DNA of 64,000 bases from Yimella sp. cx-51. GTDB taxonomy: Bacteria > Actinomycetota > Actinomycetes > Actinomycetales > Dermatophilaceae. Shown here piece by piece: positions 9,172-18,975 of this stretch. The number at the start of each line of letters is the position of its first letter. Position 1 is the first letter of the stretch. The stretch is taken from contig NZ_CP072113.1 in assembly GCF_017654605.1 (NCBI RefSeq), positions 1,860,001-1,924,000 of the forward strand, written 5' to 3'. The position numbers and the translations under genes were made by a program. The notes beneath the pieces were generated by a model, which was given only the letters and a program-made list of their open reading frames with translations, searched no databases and had not been told where the DNA came from.

Positions 9172-9585
9172 TCAGACGGAGTTTTCGCCGCGGAAGAACT
9201 CGAAGGTCCAACCGATGACTGCGATCAGCAGCACCGGCACGGAGAAGATCACGAACCACCATCCGACGGCCGCACCGAACATCAGCAGTGCACAGGCGAA
9301 ACCGAGAATGAGCGGCCACCACGAGTGGGGGGCGAAGAAACCGAAGTCGCCTTCGATCTCGGAGATTTCACCGTCCGGGTCGTCGTCCGGGCGCGGGTCG
9401 CTCTTCTTGCCCGACCAGCTCAGGAAGAAGCCGCACATGAAGAACAGGCCCGCGGTGAGCAGGAGCGCTGCGACTCCGACCGGCTCGATGCCACGGACAT
9501 CGTTCATCGTCCAGAAGGTGTAGAGCAGGAAGACAAGGGTGATGAAGATTCCGACGCCGTAGAAGAGCCTTGCTTCTGTCTTCAT
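9172..9585 (-). CDS. ctaF: Actinobacterial cytochrome c oxidase subunit IV
   Basis: CtaF is a small membrane subunit of the aa3 oxidase found only in actinobacteria. The 137-residue protein has four predicted membrane segments (about 7-25, 35-56, 88-108 and 111-130) with an acidic loop ([18 protein letters not shown]) and the [10 protein letters not shown] motif seen in the family. Its ATG overlaps the ctaD stop codon (ATGA). Confidence 0.95.
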   Translation of the reverse strand: MKTEARLFYGVGIFITLVFLLYTFWTMNDVRGIEPVGVAALLLTAGLFFMCGFFLSWSGKKSDPRPDDDPDGEISEIEGDFGFFAPHSWWPLILGFACALLMFGAAVGWWFVIFSVPVLLIAVIGWTFEFFRGENSV

Positions 9586-11309
9586 CGCTGTGCGCCTTCC
9601 CGGCCGGCGGCGATGTCGGCCAGCACCTTGTCAGACGGACGCACCGTTGCTGGCGCGGCCTCGGGGTGGTTGAGGTCGAACGCCGGACGCTCGGAGCGGA
9701 TCCGGGGGATCGAGTTGAAGTTGTGACGCGGTGGCGGGCAGGAGGTCGCCCACTCCAGCGATGCGCCGTAGCCCCACGGGTCGTCGGTCTCCACCAAGGG
9801 TGCGGTGCGCCAGGTCTTCCAGACGTTGTAGAAGAACGGCAGCATCGAGACACCCAGGATGAACGAACCTACCGTGGAGACCTGGTTCATGAACTGGAAG
9901 CCGTCCTCGGGTAGGTAGTCGGCGTAGCGGCGCGGCATACCGTCGACGCCCAGCCAGTGCTGGATGAGGAAGGTCATGTGGAAGCCGATGAACAACAGCC
10001 AGAAGTGGATCTTGCCCAGCGTCTCGTTGAGCATGCGTCCGGTGAGCTTGGGCCACCAGAAGTAGAAGCCGGCGAACATCGCGAAGACCACGGTGCCGAA
10101 CACCACGTAGTGGAAGTGGGCCACCACGAAGTAGGAGTCGGTCAACGAGAAGTCGAGCGCCGGGCTGGCCAGGATGACACCGGTCAGACCACCGAACAGG
10201 AAGGTGACCAGGAAGCCGAGGGCCCACAACATGGGGGTCTCGAAGCTGATCGAGCCTCCCCACATCGTGCCGATCCAGTTGAAGAACTTCACACCGGTCG
10301 GCACCGCGATGAGCATGGTCATGACGGCGAAGAACGGCAGCAGCACCTGACCGGTGGCGTACATGTGGTGTGCCCACACGCTGACCGACAGTGCAGCGAT
10401 CGCGATCGTCGCCATCACCAGCGACTTGTAACCGAAGATCGGCTTGCGGCTGAACACCGGAACGATCTCGGAAATGATGCCGAAGAACGGCAGCGCGATG
10501 ATGTAGACCTCTGGGTGACCGAAGAACCAGAACATGTGTTGCCAGAGCATCGCTCCGCCAGTCTCCGGGGCAAAGATGTGTGCGCCGAAGACGCGGTCCA
10601 TACCCAGGCCGAACATCGCGGCGGCAAGCACCGGGAAGACGACCAGCGCGAGGATCGAGGTGATCAGCACCGTCCAGACGAAGATCGGCATCCGGAACAT
10701 CGTCATGCCCGGTGCGCGCATGCAGACGATCGTGGTGATGAAGTTGACCGAACCCAGGATCGTGCCGAAACCACCCAGTCCCAGACCGAAGATCCAGAGG
10801 TTTCCACCCAGACCCGGGCTGAAGGTGGAGTTGCTCAGCGGCGCGTAGGCGAACCAACCGAATGCGGCGGCACCCTGCGGCGTCAGGAAGCCGAAAACGG
10901 CGATGAGTCCGCCGAAAAGGTAGATCCAGTACGCGAACATGTTCAGGCGCGGGAAGGCGACATCGGGTGACCCGATCTGCAGCGGCACCAGCGCGTTGGC
11001 GAAGCCGGCGAACAGCGGCGTCGCGAACAACAGCAGCATGATCGTGCCGTGCATGGTGAACAGCTGGTTGAACTGCTCGGGGTTGTCGACCACGTTGAGA
11101 CCGGGCTGCCAGAGCTCAGCACGGATCATCAGCGCGAGCGCGCCGCCGAGCAGGAAGAACGCCATCGAGCTGATGAAATAGAGGTTGCCGATGACCTTGT
11201 GGTCGGTGGAGGTGATCCACTTCACGACCGTGCGGCCGGGGTGGCGCTGGATCGGTGCGCGACCGCCGTCGCCGCCCACCTGGGCGCCGACCGGGGTGGT
11301 GGTAGCCAT
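9582..11309 (-). CDS. ctaD: Cytochrome c oxidase subunit I
   Basis: CtaD is the catalytic subunit that holds haem a, haem a3 and CuB. The 575-residue protein has twelve membrane helices; visible signatures are the CuB/haem region [15 protein letters not shown], the HHMYATGQ motif (paired CuB histidines) and [17 protein letters not shown] (haem ligands). It overlaps ctaC by one base and ctaF by four, giving the operon ctaC-ctaD-ctaF. M. tuberculosis keeps ctaD elsewhere, so this arrangement is more compact. Confidence 0.98.
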   Translation of the reverse strand: MATTTPVGAQVGGDGGRAPIQRHPGRTVVKWITSTDHKVIGNLYFISSMAFFLLGGALALMIRAELWQPGLNVVDNPEQFNQLFTMHGTIMLLLFATPLFAGFANALVPLQIGSPDVAFPRLNMFAYWIYLFGGLIAVFGFLTPQGAAAFGWFAYAPLSNSTFSPGLGGNLWIFGLGLGGFGTILGSVNFITTIVCMRAPGMTMFRMPIFVWTVLITSILALVVFPVLAAAMFGLGMDRVFGAHIFAPETGGAMLWQHMFWFFGHPEVYIIALPFFGIISEIVPVFSRKPIFGYKSLVMATIAIAALSVSVWAHHMYATGQVLLPFFAVMTMLIAVPTGVKFFNWIGTMWGGSISFETPMLWALGFLVTFLFGGLTGVILASPALDFSLTDSYFVVAHFHYVVFGTVVFAMFAGFYFWWPKLTGRMLNETLGKIHFWLLFIGFHMTFLIQHWLGVDGMPRRYADYLPEDGFQFMNQVSTVGSFILGVSMLPFFYNVWKTWRTAPLVETDDPWGYGASLEWATSCPPPRHNFNSIPRIRSERPAFDLNHPEAAPATVRPSDKVLADIAAGREGAQR

Positions 11310-12235
11310 CAGTTGGTTCCTTCCACGACGTCGTCCTTGGTCAGGCCGGCCGGCAGGTACTGCTGCTCACCCGGCGCGAGGTTGGAGCCCTTGCGTGCCA
11401 TGGAGTTGGACAGGAAGCCGGTGTTGCCCTTGGTACGCAACTGGTTGATGTGCTTGTTGTAGTCGTCCTGGCTGACGACCTTGACGTTGAACAGCATCTG
11501 CGAGTGGTAGGCGCCGCAGAGTTCGGCGCACTTGCCCTGGTAGGTGCCGATCTCGGTCGGGGTGACCTGGAACTTGTTGACCCGGCCCGGGATCATGTCC
11601 ATCTTCTGCAGGAACTGGATGACCCAGAAGTTGTGGATGACGTCACGCGCGGTGAGCACGAACTCCACACGCTTGTTGACCGGGAGGTACAGCGTGGGGA
11701 TGGTCTTCTCAGCGCCCGGCTTACCGTCCATGACGGCCTGCAGACCGGCGTCGTACACCTTGTCGTTGACGTAGTTGAAGTCCCAGCTCCACTGTTTGCC
11801 GACGACGTTGACGGTGACATCGGGCTTCTGCGAGGTGTCGAGCATCTTGTTCTCGACCTCGACGGTCTTACCGAAGAGCACGGCCACCATGAAGATCGGG
11901 ACGACGGTGAAGAGAATTTCGATCGGCACGTGGTAGGCGACCTGCGGCGGAAGACCGGTGTCGGTCTTCTTGCGGCGGTAACGCGCCATGCACCAGAACA
12001 TCAAGGCCCACACCACAACGCCGACTCCGAGAGCCCACGACCACGTGGCCACCCAGAAGTCGGTGATGTCGGGCGAGACCTCGGTGACGCCCCTGGGGAG
12101 GAAGCCGCGCTTCTGATACTCGGTGCACCCGGTCAGGAGCATCGCTGCTCCGCCGAGACCGACGGCACGGATCAGGTGCGTACGCATCCGCTGACGTGAC
12201 GACCCCGCGACGGGGCTTCGATTGGTTCCAGGCAC
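11309..12235 (-). CDS. ctaC: Cytochrome c oxidase subunit II (lipoprotein)
   Basis: CtaC carries the CuA centre that receives electrons from QcrC. The 308-residue protein has a lipoprotein signal with lipobox LLTGC (C37), two membrane helices and a periplasmic cupredoxin domain with the CuA motif [14 protein letters not shown]. The GTG at 12235 is chosen because a TATGGT hexamer ends 6 nt upstream; an inner ATG at 12187 would also leave an intact signal peptide. The gene heads the ctaCDF operon. Confidence 0.95.
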   Translation of the reverse strand: MPGTNRSPVAGSSRQRMRTHLIRAVGLGGAAMLLTGCTEYQKRGFLPRGVTEVSPDITDFWVATWSWALGVGVVVWALMFWCMARYRRKKTDTGLPPQVAYHVPIEILFTVVPIFMVAVLFGKTVEVENKMLDTSQKPDVTVNVVGKQWSWDFNYVNDKVYDAGLQAVMDGKPGAEKTIPTLYLPVNKRVEFVLTARDVIHNFWVIQFLQKMDMIPGRVNKFQVTPTEIGTYQGKCAELCGAYHSQMLFNVKVVSQDDYNKHINQLRTKGNTGFLSNSMARKGSNLAPGEQQYLPAGLTKDDVVEGTN

Positions 12236-12241
12236 GCAGAA

Positions 12242-12247
12242 ACCATA
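12242..12247 (-). promoter_or_regulatory. -10 element TATGGT, leaderless start of ctaC
   Basis: TATGGT is followed by 6 nt and the GTG at 12235, giving a leaderless mRNA start for ctaCDF. Confidence 0.65.
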
Positions 12248-12336
12248 TCCCAGCATTGTTCGTTCGCGCCTTCAGGGTGGCCGATCGGCCTGTCCTGTGA
12301 CCCGATCGGAATGCGTTCCTCACCAGGGTGGGCGTT

Positions 12337-13035
12337 TCAGCGCAGGCCGGCCGGAATCGACTGGCGCAGTGCGACGTCGAGCCGTCGTCGGTAAGCACGC
12401 CTGGGCAGATCGCGCACGCCCTGCGTGCTTAGGTGTGGGGTGTTCCACTGGACGTCGATGATGCGGTCATGACCGTGGTCGTCGAAGACGATCCGGACCA
12501 GCTCCCACAGCGCGATCTTTCCGGCGTCCGTGCGGTGGTGGAACATCGACTCCCCCGCGAACAGACCGGCGATGCTGAGGCCGTAGAGCCCGCCGGCGAG
12601 GCCCTCGTCGTCCCACACCTCGACCGAATGTGCCCACCCGAGTTCGTGCAGGCGCCCGTAGGCCCGGGCGATCTGCGGGGTGATCCAGGCGCCATCCCGC
12701 TGCGGATCGGCGCAGGCTGACACGACCTGCTCGAAGGCGGCGTCGACCGTCACCTCGAACTTCGCGCGGCTGCGGCGCAACGACCGCGACACGTGGTGAT
12801 CGCCGGCCAGCAACACGCCACGCACCTGCGGTGACCACCAACCCAGCGGTGGGGCGCCACCGTCACCCAGGCCCATCGGGAAGATGCCGTGGCGATATGC
12901 GCTGAGCAGCGTGCCGGGTTCGAGGTCGCCGCCGGCAATGACCAGATCGCCGGACATCGAGTCGACCTCGTCGGAATCGGCGAAACCGAAGTCGAAGCGG
13001 GATGGCGGCACCGGGGCGGGTGCGCGGCTGGGCAC
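12337..13035 (-). CDS. aat: Leucyl/phenylalanyl-tRNA--protein transferase
   Basis: Aat adds Leu or Phe to the N-terminus of proteins with basic first residues, marking them for ClpAP/ClpS-type degradation. The 232-residue protein has the family motifs GDLEPGTLLSAYRHGIFPM, WWSPQVRGVL, AWITPQIARAY, HSVEVW, GGLYG and GESMFH. The GTG start lies 12 bp after the adoK-like stop with GAGG at suitable spacing, so the two genes probably form one transcript. No clear hairpin follows the gene before ctaC. Confidence 0.93.
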   Translation of the reverse strand: MPSRAPAPVPPSRFDFGFADSDEVDSMSGDLVIAGGDLEPGTLLSAYRHGIFPMGLGDGGAPPLGWWSPQVRGVLLAGDHHVSRSLRRSRAKFEVTVDAAFEQVVSACADPQRDGAWITPQIARAYGRLHELGWAHSVEVWDDEGLAGGLYGLSIAGLFAGESMFHHRTDAGKIALWELVRIVFDDHGHDRIIDVQWNTPHLSTQGVRDLPRRAYRRRLDVALRQSIPAGLR

Positions 13036-13047
13036 GCGCGGCCTCGT

Positions 13048-14028
13048 TCAGCCTCGACGCAGGTGCGGCTCGATCTCGCTGCGCGACTGGGCGCCGTACG
13101 CCTGCTCGAAACGGTCGAGGAACTCCCCTGCCTTCAGGTCGTACTCCTGGGTGCCGACGGTCTCGACGACGTACGTCGCGAGCATCGACCCGATCTCGGC
13201 ACAGCGGCGCAGGTCGAGCTGCCACGCCAGCCCGCACAGGAACCCGGCGCGGAAGGCGTCGCCGACACCGGTGGGATCGACCTTGGCCCGCTCTCCTGCG
13301 ACCGGCACTTCGATGGGCTCGGCGTTTTTGCGCAGCACCGCTGCGCCGTCCTTGCCCTTGGTCATGACCTGCACACCGACACGGTCGAGCACCTCGTCGG
13401 CGGACCAGCCAGTCTTCTGCTGCACCAGCTGCGCTTCGTACTCGTTGGTGAACAGGTAGGTCGCCCCGTCGATCAATTCACGGATGAGCGGACCATCACC
13501 GAAGGCCAACTGCTGCGAGGGGTCGGCGACGAACGAGATGCCCCTGGTGCGGCATTCACTGGTGTGGCGCCGCATGCCCTCGGGGTCGTTGGGGCCGACG
13601 AGCACCAGATCGAGTGCGCCCACGCGCGCCGCGACCGGGGCGAGTTCGATCTCGCGTGCCTCCGACATCGCGCCGGCGTAGAACGTGGCCATCTGCGCCA
13701 TGTCGTCGTCGGTGGTGCAGACGAAGCGCGCGGTGTGCTTGGTCTCGGAGATGTGGATCGACTCGCAGTCGACGTCGTGGCGCTCGAGCCACGAGCGGTA
13801 GTCGTCGAAATCTTCGCCGACGGCGCCCACGAGGATGGGACGGACGCCGAGGTTGCCCATGCCGAACGCGATGTTGGCCGCCACGCCGCCCCGGCGGATC
13901 TGCAGGTCGTCGGCGAGGAAGCTGACGGAGATCTTGTCCAACTGCTCGACCACCAACGAATCGGCGAAGCGACCGCGGAAGGTCATGAGGTGATCGGTGG
14001 CGATGGACCCGGTGACGGCGATCTTCAT
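13048..14028 (-). CDS. PfkB-family kinase, AdoK-like (adenosine/sugar kinase)
   Basis: The 326-residue protein is a PfkB/ribokinase-family kinase: GGVAANIAFGMGNLG near residue 45 and the C-terminal DPTGVGDAFRAGFL with the catalytic Asp. In M. tuberculosis the gene at this position, Rv2202c, is the adenosine kinase AdoK, so adenosine phosphorylation is the best guess; a sugar substrate cannot be excluded from sequence alone. The ATG at 14028 is supported by a TAGGTT hexamer 7 nt upstream. It is divergent from the serine hydrolase with both promoters packed in 57 bp. Confidence 0.85.
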   Translation of the reverse strand: MKIAVTGSIATDHLMTFRGRFADSLVVEQLDKISVSFLADDLQIRRGGVAANIAFGMGNLGVRPILVGAVGEDFDDYRSWLERHDVDCESIHISETKHTARFVCTTDDDMAQMATFYAGAMSEAREIELAPVAARVGALDLVLVGPNDPEGMRRHTSECRTRGISFVADPSQQLAFGDGPLIRELIDGATYLFTNEYEAQLVQQKTGWSADEVLDRVGVQVMTKGKDGAAVLRKNAEPIEVPVAGERAKVDPTGVGDAFRAGFLCGLAWQLDLRRCAEIGSMLATYVVETVGTQEYDLKAGEFLDRFEQAYGAQSRSEIEPHLRRG

Positions 14029-14035
14029 GGGCGAA

Positions 14036-14041
14036 AACCTA
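14036..14041 (-). promoter_or_regulatory. -10 element TAGGTT, leaderless start of the AdoK-like gene
   Basis: TAGGTT ends 7 nt before the ATG at 14028. Confidence 0.65.
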
Positions 14042-14073
14042 CCCGCGCCGCACGCAAAGGTGTCACCCGCCCA

Positions 14074-14079
14074 TAGCCT
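14074..14079 (+). promoter_or_regulatory. -10 element TAGCCT, leaderless start of the serine hydrolase gene
   Basis: TAGCCT is followed by GGCCGC and the GTG at 14086, the same layout as at lipB (34064). Confidence 0.7.
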
Positions 14080-14085
14080 GGCCGC

Positions 14086-15588
14086 GTGAATCTTCCTCGT
14101 GCGACCGCCCACGAAGTCAGCATCGATGCCCGCGGGCTGATCGAGTTCTTGGACGCAGCCGAACAGCAAGGCTGCGACCTCCATTCGCTCATGGTCTCCC
14201 GCGACGGTCAGGTGATCGCGCAGGGCTGGGCCGCTCCCTACTCCGGCGATCAGGTGCACCTGTTGTACTCGTGCAGCAAGATGGTCACCGCGACTGCCGT
14301 GGGGCTGCTCGTGGACGAAGGAAAGCTCGATCTGCGCGACCGGGTGCTCGACCGCCTGCCCTGGTGGCTGTTGAAGACAGACCGCTCACTCGTGCACGGC
14401 TGGTGGCAGGACGCCACGATCTCGCACTGCTTGTCAATGACCCTCGGTCACGACGACGACGCCTGGGGTCGGGCGACCGCCGGGGCGTTCGATGCCGCGT
14501 GGCAACCGGCGGACGTCGACTGGATCGATCTCATCCTGCGTACCGATCTCGACCACGAACCGGGGTCGACATTCGCCTACAACCAGGTGGCCACCTACCT
14601 GCTGTCGCGGGTGGTCTCGCACGTGAGCGGCCAGTCGCTGCTGGGCTACCTCAGACCCCGCCTCTTCGACCCGTTGGGTATCGGCGACGTCGCCACCCAG
14701 ACAGATTCCGCCGGCAACGCCCTGGGTTTCACCGGCGTCCACGCCACCACTGAAACCTTGCTCAAGCTTGCTCAGCTCTACCTGAACGAGGGACGTTGGG
14801 AAGGCGCGCAACTGCTCTCGGCCGACTGGGTGCGCCGGGCTCGCACGCCATTCGGCCCCTCCAACCGCGACCCGGAGGCCGACCCGGACTGGGATCAGGG
14901 GTACGGCTTCAGCATCTGGAATGCACGCCACGGCTATCGCGGTGACGGTGCGTTCGGTCAGTTCGCGATCGTCCTGCCCCACCAGCGCATGGCGATCGCG
15001 ATCACTGCGGAGACCGCCGACATGCAGCGCATCCTGGACCTGTTGTGGCAGCACGTCCTACCCGCGGTCGACCGTCCTGGTTCCGCCGACTCCGACGCAC
15101 TGTTGGCCGAACGCCTGGGCTCGATGTCGCTGCTGCCGCCCCGTGACGAACGCTCCGACGTGCTCGGCGAGGTCGAAGAGGTGATCGCCGGGCGGGCCGG
15201 TCTGATCGAGCAGCGCCGTGATCCGTACGGGCGTTCTGGGCGCTTCCCCTCCCACTGGACCGGGCTGAGGCTGAACAGCACGGACGCAGGATGGACGGCG
15301 ACCTTGGATTCAGCGGTCCTCGGCGGGTTCGGGATCACGATCGGCGCGGACGACTGGGCGACCAGCGAACTCGAATTCGGCGATCGAGGAACGCTCGCGC
15401 TGACCTCGCGCGGCGGCTGGGAGACCAGCGACCGCTTCGTGGCGGAGGTGGTGGCAATCCGTACGCCGCACCGGTTCCGTTTGATCCTCGATCGCAGCGG
15501 GTCGGAGCCGACCTTCGATCTGGTGTGGCGCTACTGCCCACTCACCGGGCCTGAACCCGCCGCACTTGCGGTGAAGGCTTGGGGCTGA
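14086..15588 (+). CDS. Serine hydrolase, beta-lactamase (class C/AmpC-like) family
   Basis: The 500-residue protein has the beta-lactamase-related fold: the catalytic SxxK motif is S62-C-S-K65 in LLYSCSKMVTA, and a Tyr motif appears in TFAYNQVATYLLSRV. There is no signal peptide, so a cytoplasmic esterase or peptidase is more likely than a true beta-lactamase. The C-terminal ~150 residues form an additional domain rich in beta-like sequence seen in some family members. Substrate unknown. The gene stands alone between its leaderless promoter and a terminator hairpin. Confidence 0.85.
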   Translation: MNLPRATAHEVSIDARGLIEFLDAAEQQGCDLHSLMVSRDGQVIAQGWAAPYSGDQVHLLYSCSKMVTATAVGLLVDEGKLDLRDRVLDRLPWWLLKTDRSLVHGWWQDATISHCLSMTLGHDDDAWGRATAGAFDAAWQPADVDWIDLILRTDLDHEPGSTFAYNQVATYLLSRVVSHVSGQSLLGYLRPRLFDPLGIGDVATQTDSAGNALGFTGVHATTETLLKLAQLYLNEGRWEGAQLLSADWVRRARTPFGPSNRDPEADPDWDQGYGFSIWNARHGYRGDGAFGQFAIVLPHQRMAIAITAETADMQRILDLLWQHVLPAVDRPGSADSDALLAERLGSMSLLPPRDERSDVLGEVEEVIAGRAGLIEQRRDPYGRSGRFPSHWTGLRLNSTDAGWTATLDSAVLGGFGITIGADDWATSELEFGDRGTLALTSRGGWETSDRFVAEVVAIRTPHRFRLILDRSGSEPTFDLVWRYCPLTGPEPAALAVKAWG

Positions 15589-15603
15589 TCGAGCCCGAAC
15601 ATG

Positions 15604-15639
15604 CTGATGGCCCCCGGAGGATTCTCCGGGGGCCATCAG
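15604..15639. terminator. Bidirectional terminator hairpin
   Basis: A perfect 16-bp inverted repeat with a 4-nt loop lies between the convergent serine hydrolase and erpA genes. Confidence 0.85.
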
Positions 15640-15660
15640 TGTCAGCAGTGGATGCGTCGG

Positions 15661-16032
15661 TCAGGAGAAGGAGTCTCCACACGCGCAGCTGCTGCCGGCG
15701 TTCGGGTTGTCGATGGTGAAGCCCTGCTTCTCGATGGTGTCGGCGAAGTCGATCGTCGCTTCGTCGAGGTACGGCGCGCTCATGCGGTCGACGACCACCT
15801 CGACACCGTCGAAGTCGCGCACCAGGTCGCCGTCGAGCGTGCGCTCGTCGAAGTAGAGCTGGTAGATCAGGCCGGAGCAACCGCCCGGCTGGACGCCGAT
15901 GCGCAGACGCAGGTCGTCACGGCCTTCCTGCTCCAGCAGGCTCTTGACCTTGGCAGCGGCGACGTCGGTCAGGACGACACCGTGGGTCTGGGTGTCAGCG
16001 GCGCTCTGCGCGGCATTGCTGTCGATGCTCAT
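15661..16032 (-). CDS. erpA: Iron-sulfur cluster insertion protein (HesB/IscA family)
   Basis: An A-type carrier that delivers Fe-S clusters to target proteins. The 123-residue protein has the three conserved cysteines: C52 in GGCSGL and C116/C118 in SSCACGDSF. The first 17 residues are a variable polar leader. AAGGAA upstream of the ATG at 16032 is a usable ribosome-binding site. M. tuberculosis Rv2204c lies at the same place. Rieske QcrA, LipA and other Fe-S proteins in this window are possible clients. Confidence 0.92.
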   Translation of the reverse strand: MSIDSNAAQSAADTQTHGVVLTDVAAAKVKSLLEQEGRDDLRLRIGVQPGGCSGLIYQLYFDERTLDGDLVRDFDGVEVVVDRMSAPYLDEATIDFADTIEKQGFTIDNPNAGSSCACGDSFS

Positions 16033-16145
16033 GTCTCACGTTCCTTCGTGATCGTGCAGTGTGTGGCTGAACCTGTGCGGTCCAGGGGCGTCCGCCGGGT
16101 GCAACCAGGCGTCCTGCCGTTTTCTTCCCGGATGTGCGAACTCAC

Positions 16146-17216
16146 CTAGCGTACGTCGTCGCGAGGAGCGGGCGTCCAGGTGCCTGCGACCCTGGCAGCC
16201 AACGACGTAAGTCCTGCACTGAGCTCGGCTGCGTCGACCTCGCCGCGGCGATTCCAGCCTGACTGCTGGATCGAGTAGGCACCTTGCAGACCCAGCGACA
16301 TCTGTTCGCGTCGGCCGACGTGCACCTCGTCGGCGAGCACCACCACCGGTGTCGCACTGTGCGCGGCGATGCCGGTGACTTCGGCAGGGACGCTGTGTTC
16401 GAGCACGCGCCAGTCGAAGACTCCGGTGGCGGTCACGACCAACTGCGCGGACGCGACGTGCCCGGCCAGGTCAGTCGCCCGTGCGACATACGAAGGCCCG
16501 GGCGCCAGGTGGGCCCCGAGCGCACCGAGGATGAATCCGAGTCCGCCGGCTGCCCCCGCGCCCGGCTGTCGTTCCGGACGAATGTCCTTGCCCTGCAACA
16601 GGTCTCGCTTCGCGGGCAACGCCGCGCGAACGACGTCGAGCCACTCCCCCATGCGTTGTTCGGCGACTTGGGCCGACTCCTTGGTGATGCCGGCTTCCTC
16701 CACCGCGCTGTAGCAGGCGCCGTGGAATCCGAGCAGTTGCCGATCGGTGGCGACGACTGCCGTGACCCGCACGCCTTCGAGCCTGCGCGCTGCGTTCTGA
16801 AGTCCCTGTTCGTCAGCAGATCCGGCGAGCGTGGCCACCAGGCCACGCCCACCGTCCAACGGGCCGGTGGCGCCGAGGCCGATGACGAGTTCGGTGATGC
16901 CGTCGCCCAGCAGGTCGCGCACGGCGTGACCCAGTGCATCCGATCCGGACTCCACGGCATCGGCGACAGACGGGGCATCGAGCCATGCACGTGAGCCGTC
17001 ACGGAACACCGGAACAGCGGTGTCGGTGCCGAGCAGAGTGACTCCAGGCGCGGCAGCTTCGGCCAACAGCTGCGCGGTGCCGAGCGAACCGTCGCCCTGC
17101 GGCAACTGCACCACCTCGACATGCGGGGCCACCTGCCTCCACCCGTCGGCGATCAGTGTCGTCGTCTCGATCGAGGTGAGGGCGCCGCATCGATCGGCGG
17201 CGACGAGTACACGCAT
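16146..17216 (-). CDS. Glycerate kinase
   Basis: The 356-residue protein belongs to the GlxK/GckA glycerate kinase family, which phosphorylates D-glycerate. Visible signatures are DGSLGTAQLL near the start (a degenerate form of the usual DGGEGT), GLGATGPLDGGRGLV, and RPERQPGAGAAGGLGF. The DGGEGT-to-DGSLGT change is notable because this loop lies near the active site, so activity is likely but not certain. The ATG at 17216 lies 14 bp after the M50 gene stop; longer in-frame extension runs into that gene. M. tuberculosis Rv2205c is the positional match. Confidence 0.8.
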   Translation of the reverse strand: MRVLVAADRCGALTSIETTTLIADGWRQVAPHVEVVQLPQGDGSLGTAQLLAEAAAPGVTLLGTDTAVPVFRDGSRAWLDAPSVADAVESGSDALGHAVRDLLGDGITELVIGLGATGPLDGGRGLVATLAGSADEQGLQNAARRLEGVRVTAVVATDRQLLGFHGACYSAVEEAGITKESAQVAEQRMGEWLDVVRAALPAKRDLLQGKDIRPERQPGAGAAGGLGFILGALGAHLAPGPSYVARATDLAGHVASAQLVVTATGVFDWRVLEHSVPAEVTGIAAHSATPVVVLADEVHVGRREQMSLGLQGAYSIQQSGWNRRGEVDAAELSAGLTSLAARVAGTWTPAPRDDVR

Positions 17217-17230
17217 GGGATCAGTGTTGC

Positions 17231-17923
17231 TCAGCGCAGCAGGCGCAACGCACCGAGTCCGACCATCGCGACAGCACACACCATCATCACCGACCACCAC
17301 ATCGCCGCCGGCAGCACGCTGATCGCTGCGAGCTGGTCGACATCGGAGCGTGCACGTCCCGGGCGACGCCGCGCCCGCCACAGGTCGATCATTCCCAGCG
17401 GACCGCTGATCAACAGGAAGGACGCCAGGGTTGCAGCGAGCGCGGAGCGCACCACGTCGGTGCCGAACCACGTGACCAGCCCGATGGTCACGCCGCTGAT
17501 CAGCACCACCCACAAGCCGTGCACGTTGCGGATCTGCAGCAGCATCGCCGCGCAGAGCAGGGTCACGGCCCAGAGGTAGGCGTTCGACCAGCCTGCCGTC
17601 ACGGCGAAGGCACCGGCCAGTCCGACCAGCGGCGGAGTGAGGTAGCCGGCCAGGAGGGTGGCGATCATTCCGGGGCCGGACGGCCGTCCACTGGAGACCG
17701 AGACACCGGAGGCGTCCGAATGCAACCGGATACCATGCAGCGAGCGGCCGCTCGCCAAGGCGACTAATGCGTGGCCGCCTTCGTGCAGCAGGGTCACCAG
17801 ATGACGGGTGACCCTGCTGATCTCATGGACGAGCGCCGCTACCAGGGCGATCGCGAAGCATCCGATCAGCACCGCACGGTCGGGCGGAGTCGTCGCCGAA
17901 AGACGGTCGAGCAGATCGTTCAC
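17231..17923 (-). CDS. M50-family membrane metallopeptidase-like protein
   Basis: The 230-residue protein starts with a membrane segment followed by TLLHEGGHALVALASGR, where HEGGH (H47, E48, H51) is the zinc motif of M50B-like peptidases. At least five hydrophobic segments follow. It belongs to the short actinobacterial M50 family without a PDZ domain; its substrate is unknown. The ATG overlaps the GST gene stop (ATGA), so it is the third gene of a four-gene operon. Confidence 0.8.
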   Translation of the reverse strand: MNDLLDRLSATTPPDRAVLIGCFAIALVAALVHEISRVTRHLVTLLHEGGHALVALASGRSLHGIRLHSDASGVSVSSGRPSGPGMIATLLAGYLTPPLVGLAGAFAVTAGWSNAYLWAVTLLCAAMLLQIRNVHGLWVVLISGVTIGLVTWFGTDVVRSALAATLASFLLISGPLGMIDLWRARRRPGRARSDVDQLAAISVLPAAMWWSVMMVCAVAMVGLGALRLLR

Positions 17924-18975
17924 GCGCCTGGCGTTCGCACCAACAACTGACCGTCGTCACCCAGCATCGGGTTGTGCGCGACCGGCACCCGCTCGACCTC
18001 GGCGATCGCACCGGGCGCCGTGCCGTCGCCGTAGGGACGGCCGCCGAGGGACTCGCGTCCGTGCGCGGTGCCCCAGTCGAGCAACTCCGGGCCCTTGGGG
18101 ACGATGCCGGTGGGGTTGATGTCGCGGTGCACCACGTAGTAGTGCTGCTTGATCTGCTCGAAGTCGACGGTGTCGCCGAAACCCGGAGTCTGGAACAGGT
18201 CACGTGCGTAGGCCCACAGCACCGGCATCTCGGTGAGCTTGCTGCGATTGCACTTGAAGTGGCCGTGGTAGACGGGGTCGAAGCGCACCAGCGTGGTGAA
18301 CAGCCGCACGTCGGCCTCGGTGATGGTCTCGCCCATCAGATACCGCTGCCCCTCCAGTCGTTCACTCACCCAGTCGAGGGCGGTGAACAACCGGTCGTAG
18401 GCCTTGTCGTAGGACGACTGCTCGCCGGCGAAACCGCAGCGGTAGACGCCGTTGTTGATCTCGGTGTAGATGCGGCGCATGACCTCGTCCATCTCGGCCC
18501 GCAGGTGTTCGGGGTAGAGATCAGGTGCACCGTCGCGGTGGTGTTGCGTCCACTGCAGGCTGAAGTCGAGTGTCATGGGGGCGAAGTCGTTGGTGACAAC
18601 CTTGCCGCTCTCCACCTCCACCACGGCCGGCACGGTGATGCCCCGTGGGTAGCCGGGCTGGCGCTTCTCGTAGGCGTCTTTGAGTTTCGCGATGCGCAGC
18701 ACCGGGTCGACCTGTCCGGGGTCGAGGTCGAAGGTCCAACTGTCGGAGTCGTGGGTGGGGCCGGTCAGGCCCATGGAGAGGACGTCCTCCAGGCCGAGCA
18801 GACGGCGCACGATGATCGTGCGGTTGGCCCACGGGCAGGCGCGAGCCGCGACGAGGCGATAGCGGCCGGGTTCGACCGGCCAGTCCCCTGCGGCATCGGC
18901 CGTGATGCGGTCGTTGAGGTAGCGGGTGTCGCGTTCGTAGGACGCTTCGACGTAGCCCTTGTTCTTCTCGGTCAT
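17920..18975 (-). CDS. Glutathionyl-hydroquinone reductase-like GST (Xi class, YqjG/ECM4 family)
   Basis: The 351-residue protein carries the family's catalytic motif CPWA (C47) and a Xi-class layout with YPRGITVPAVVE, NDFAPM and GQRYLMGETITEADVRLFTTLVRFD. Enzymes of this family reduce glutathionyl-hydroquinones through the active cysteine. Actinobacteria generally use mycothiol, so the physiological thiol here is uncertain. The ATG overlaps the dipeptidase stop codon by 4 bp. Confidence 0.85.
   Translation of the reverse strand: MTEKNKGYVEASYERDTRYLNDRITADAAGDWPVEPGRYRLVAARACPWANRTIIVRRLLGLEDVLSMGLTGPTHDSDSWTFDLDPGQVDPVLRIAKLKDAYEKRQPGYPRGITVPAVVEVESGKVVTNDFAPMTLDFSLQWTQHHRDGAPDLYPEHLRAEMDEVMRRIYTEINNGVYRCGFAGEQSSYDKAYDRLFTALDWVSERLEGQRYLMGETITEADVRLFTTLVRFDPVYHGHFKCNRSKLTEMPVLWAYARDLFQTPGFGDTVDFEQIKQHYYVVHRDINPTGIVPKGPELLDWGTAHGRESLGGRPYGDGTAPGAIAEVERVPVAHNPMLGDDGQLLVRTPGA

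Noticed and set aside
14086-15588. Antibiotic-resistance beta-lactamase
   Set aside because: SxxK is present but there is no signal peptide and the overall form is that of a general serine hydrolase, so a resistance call is not supported.
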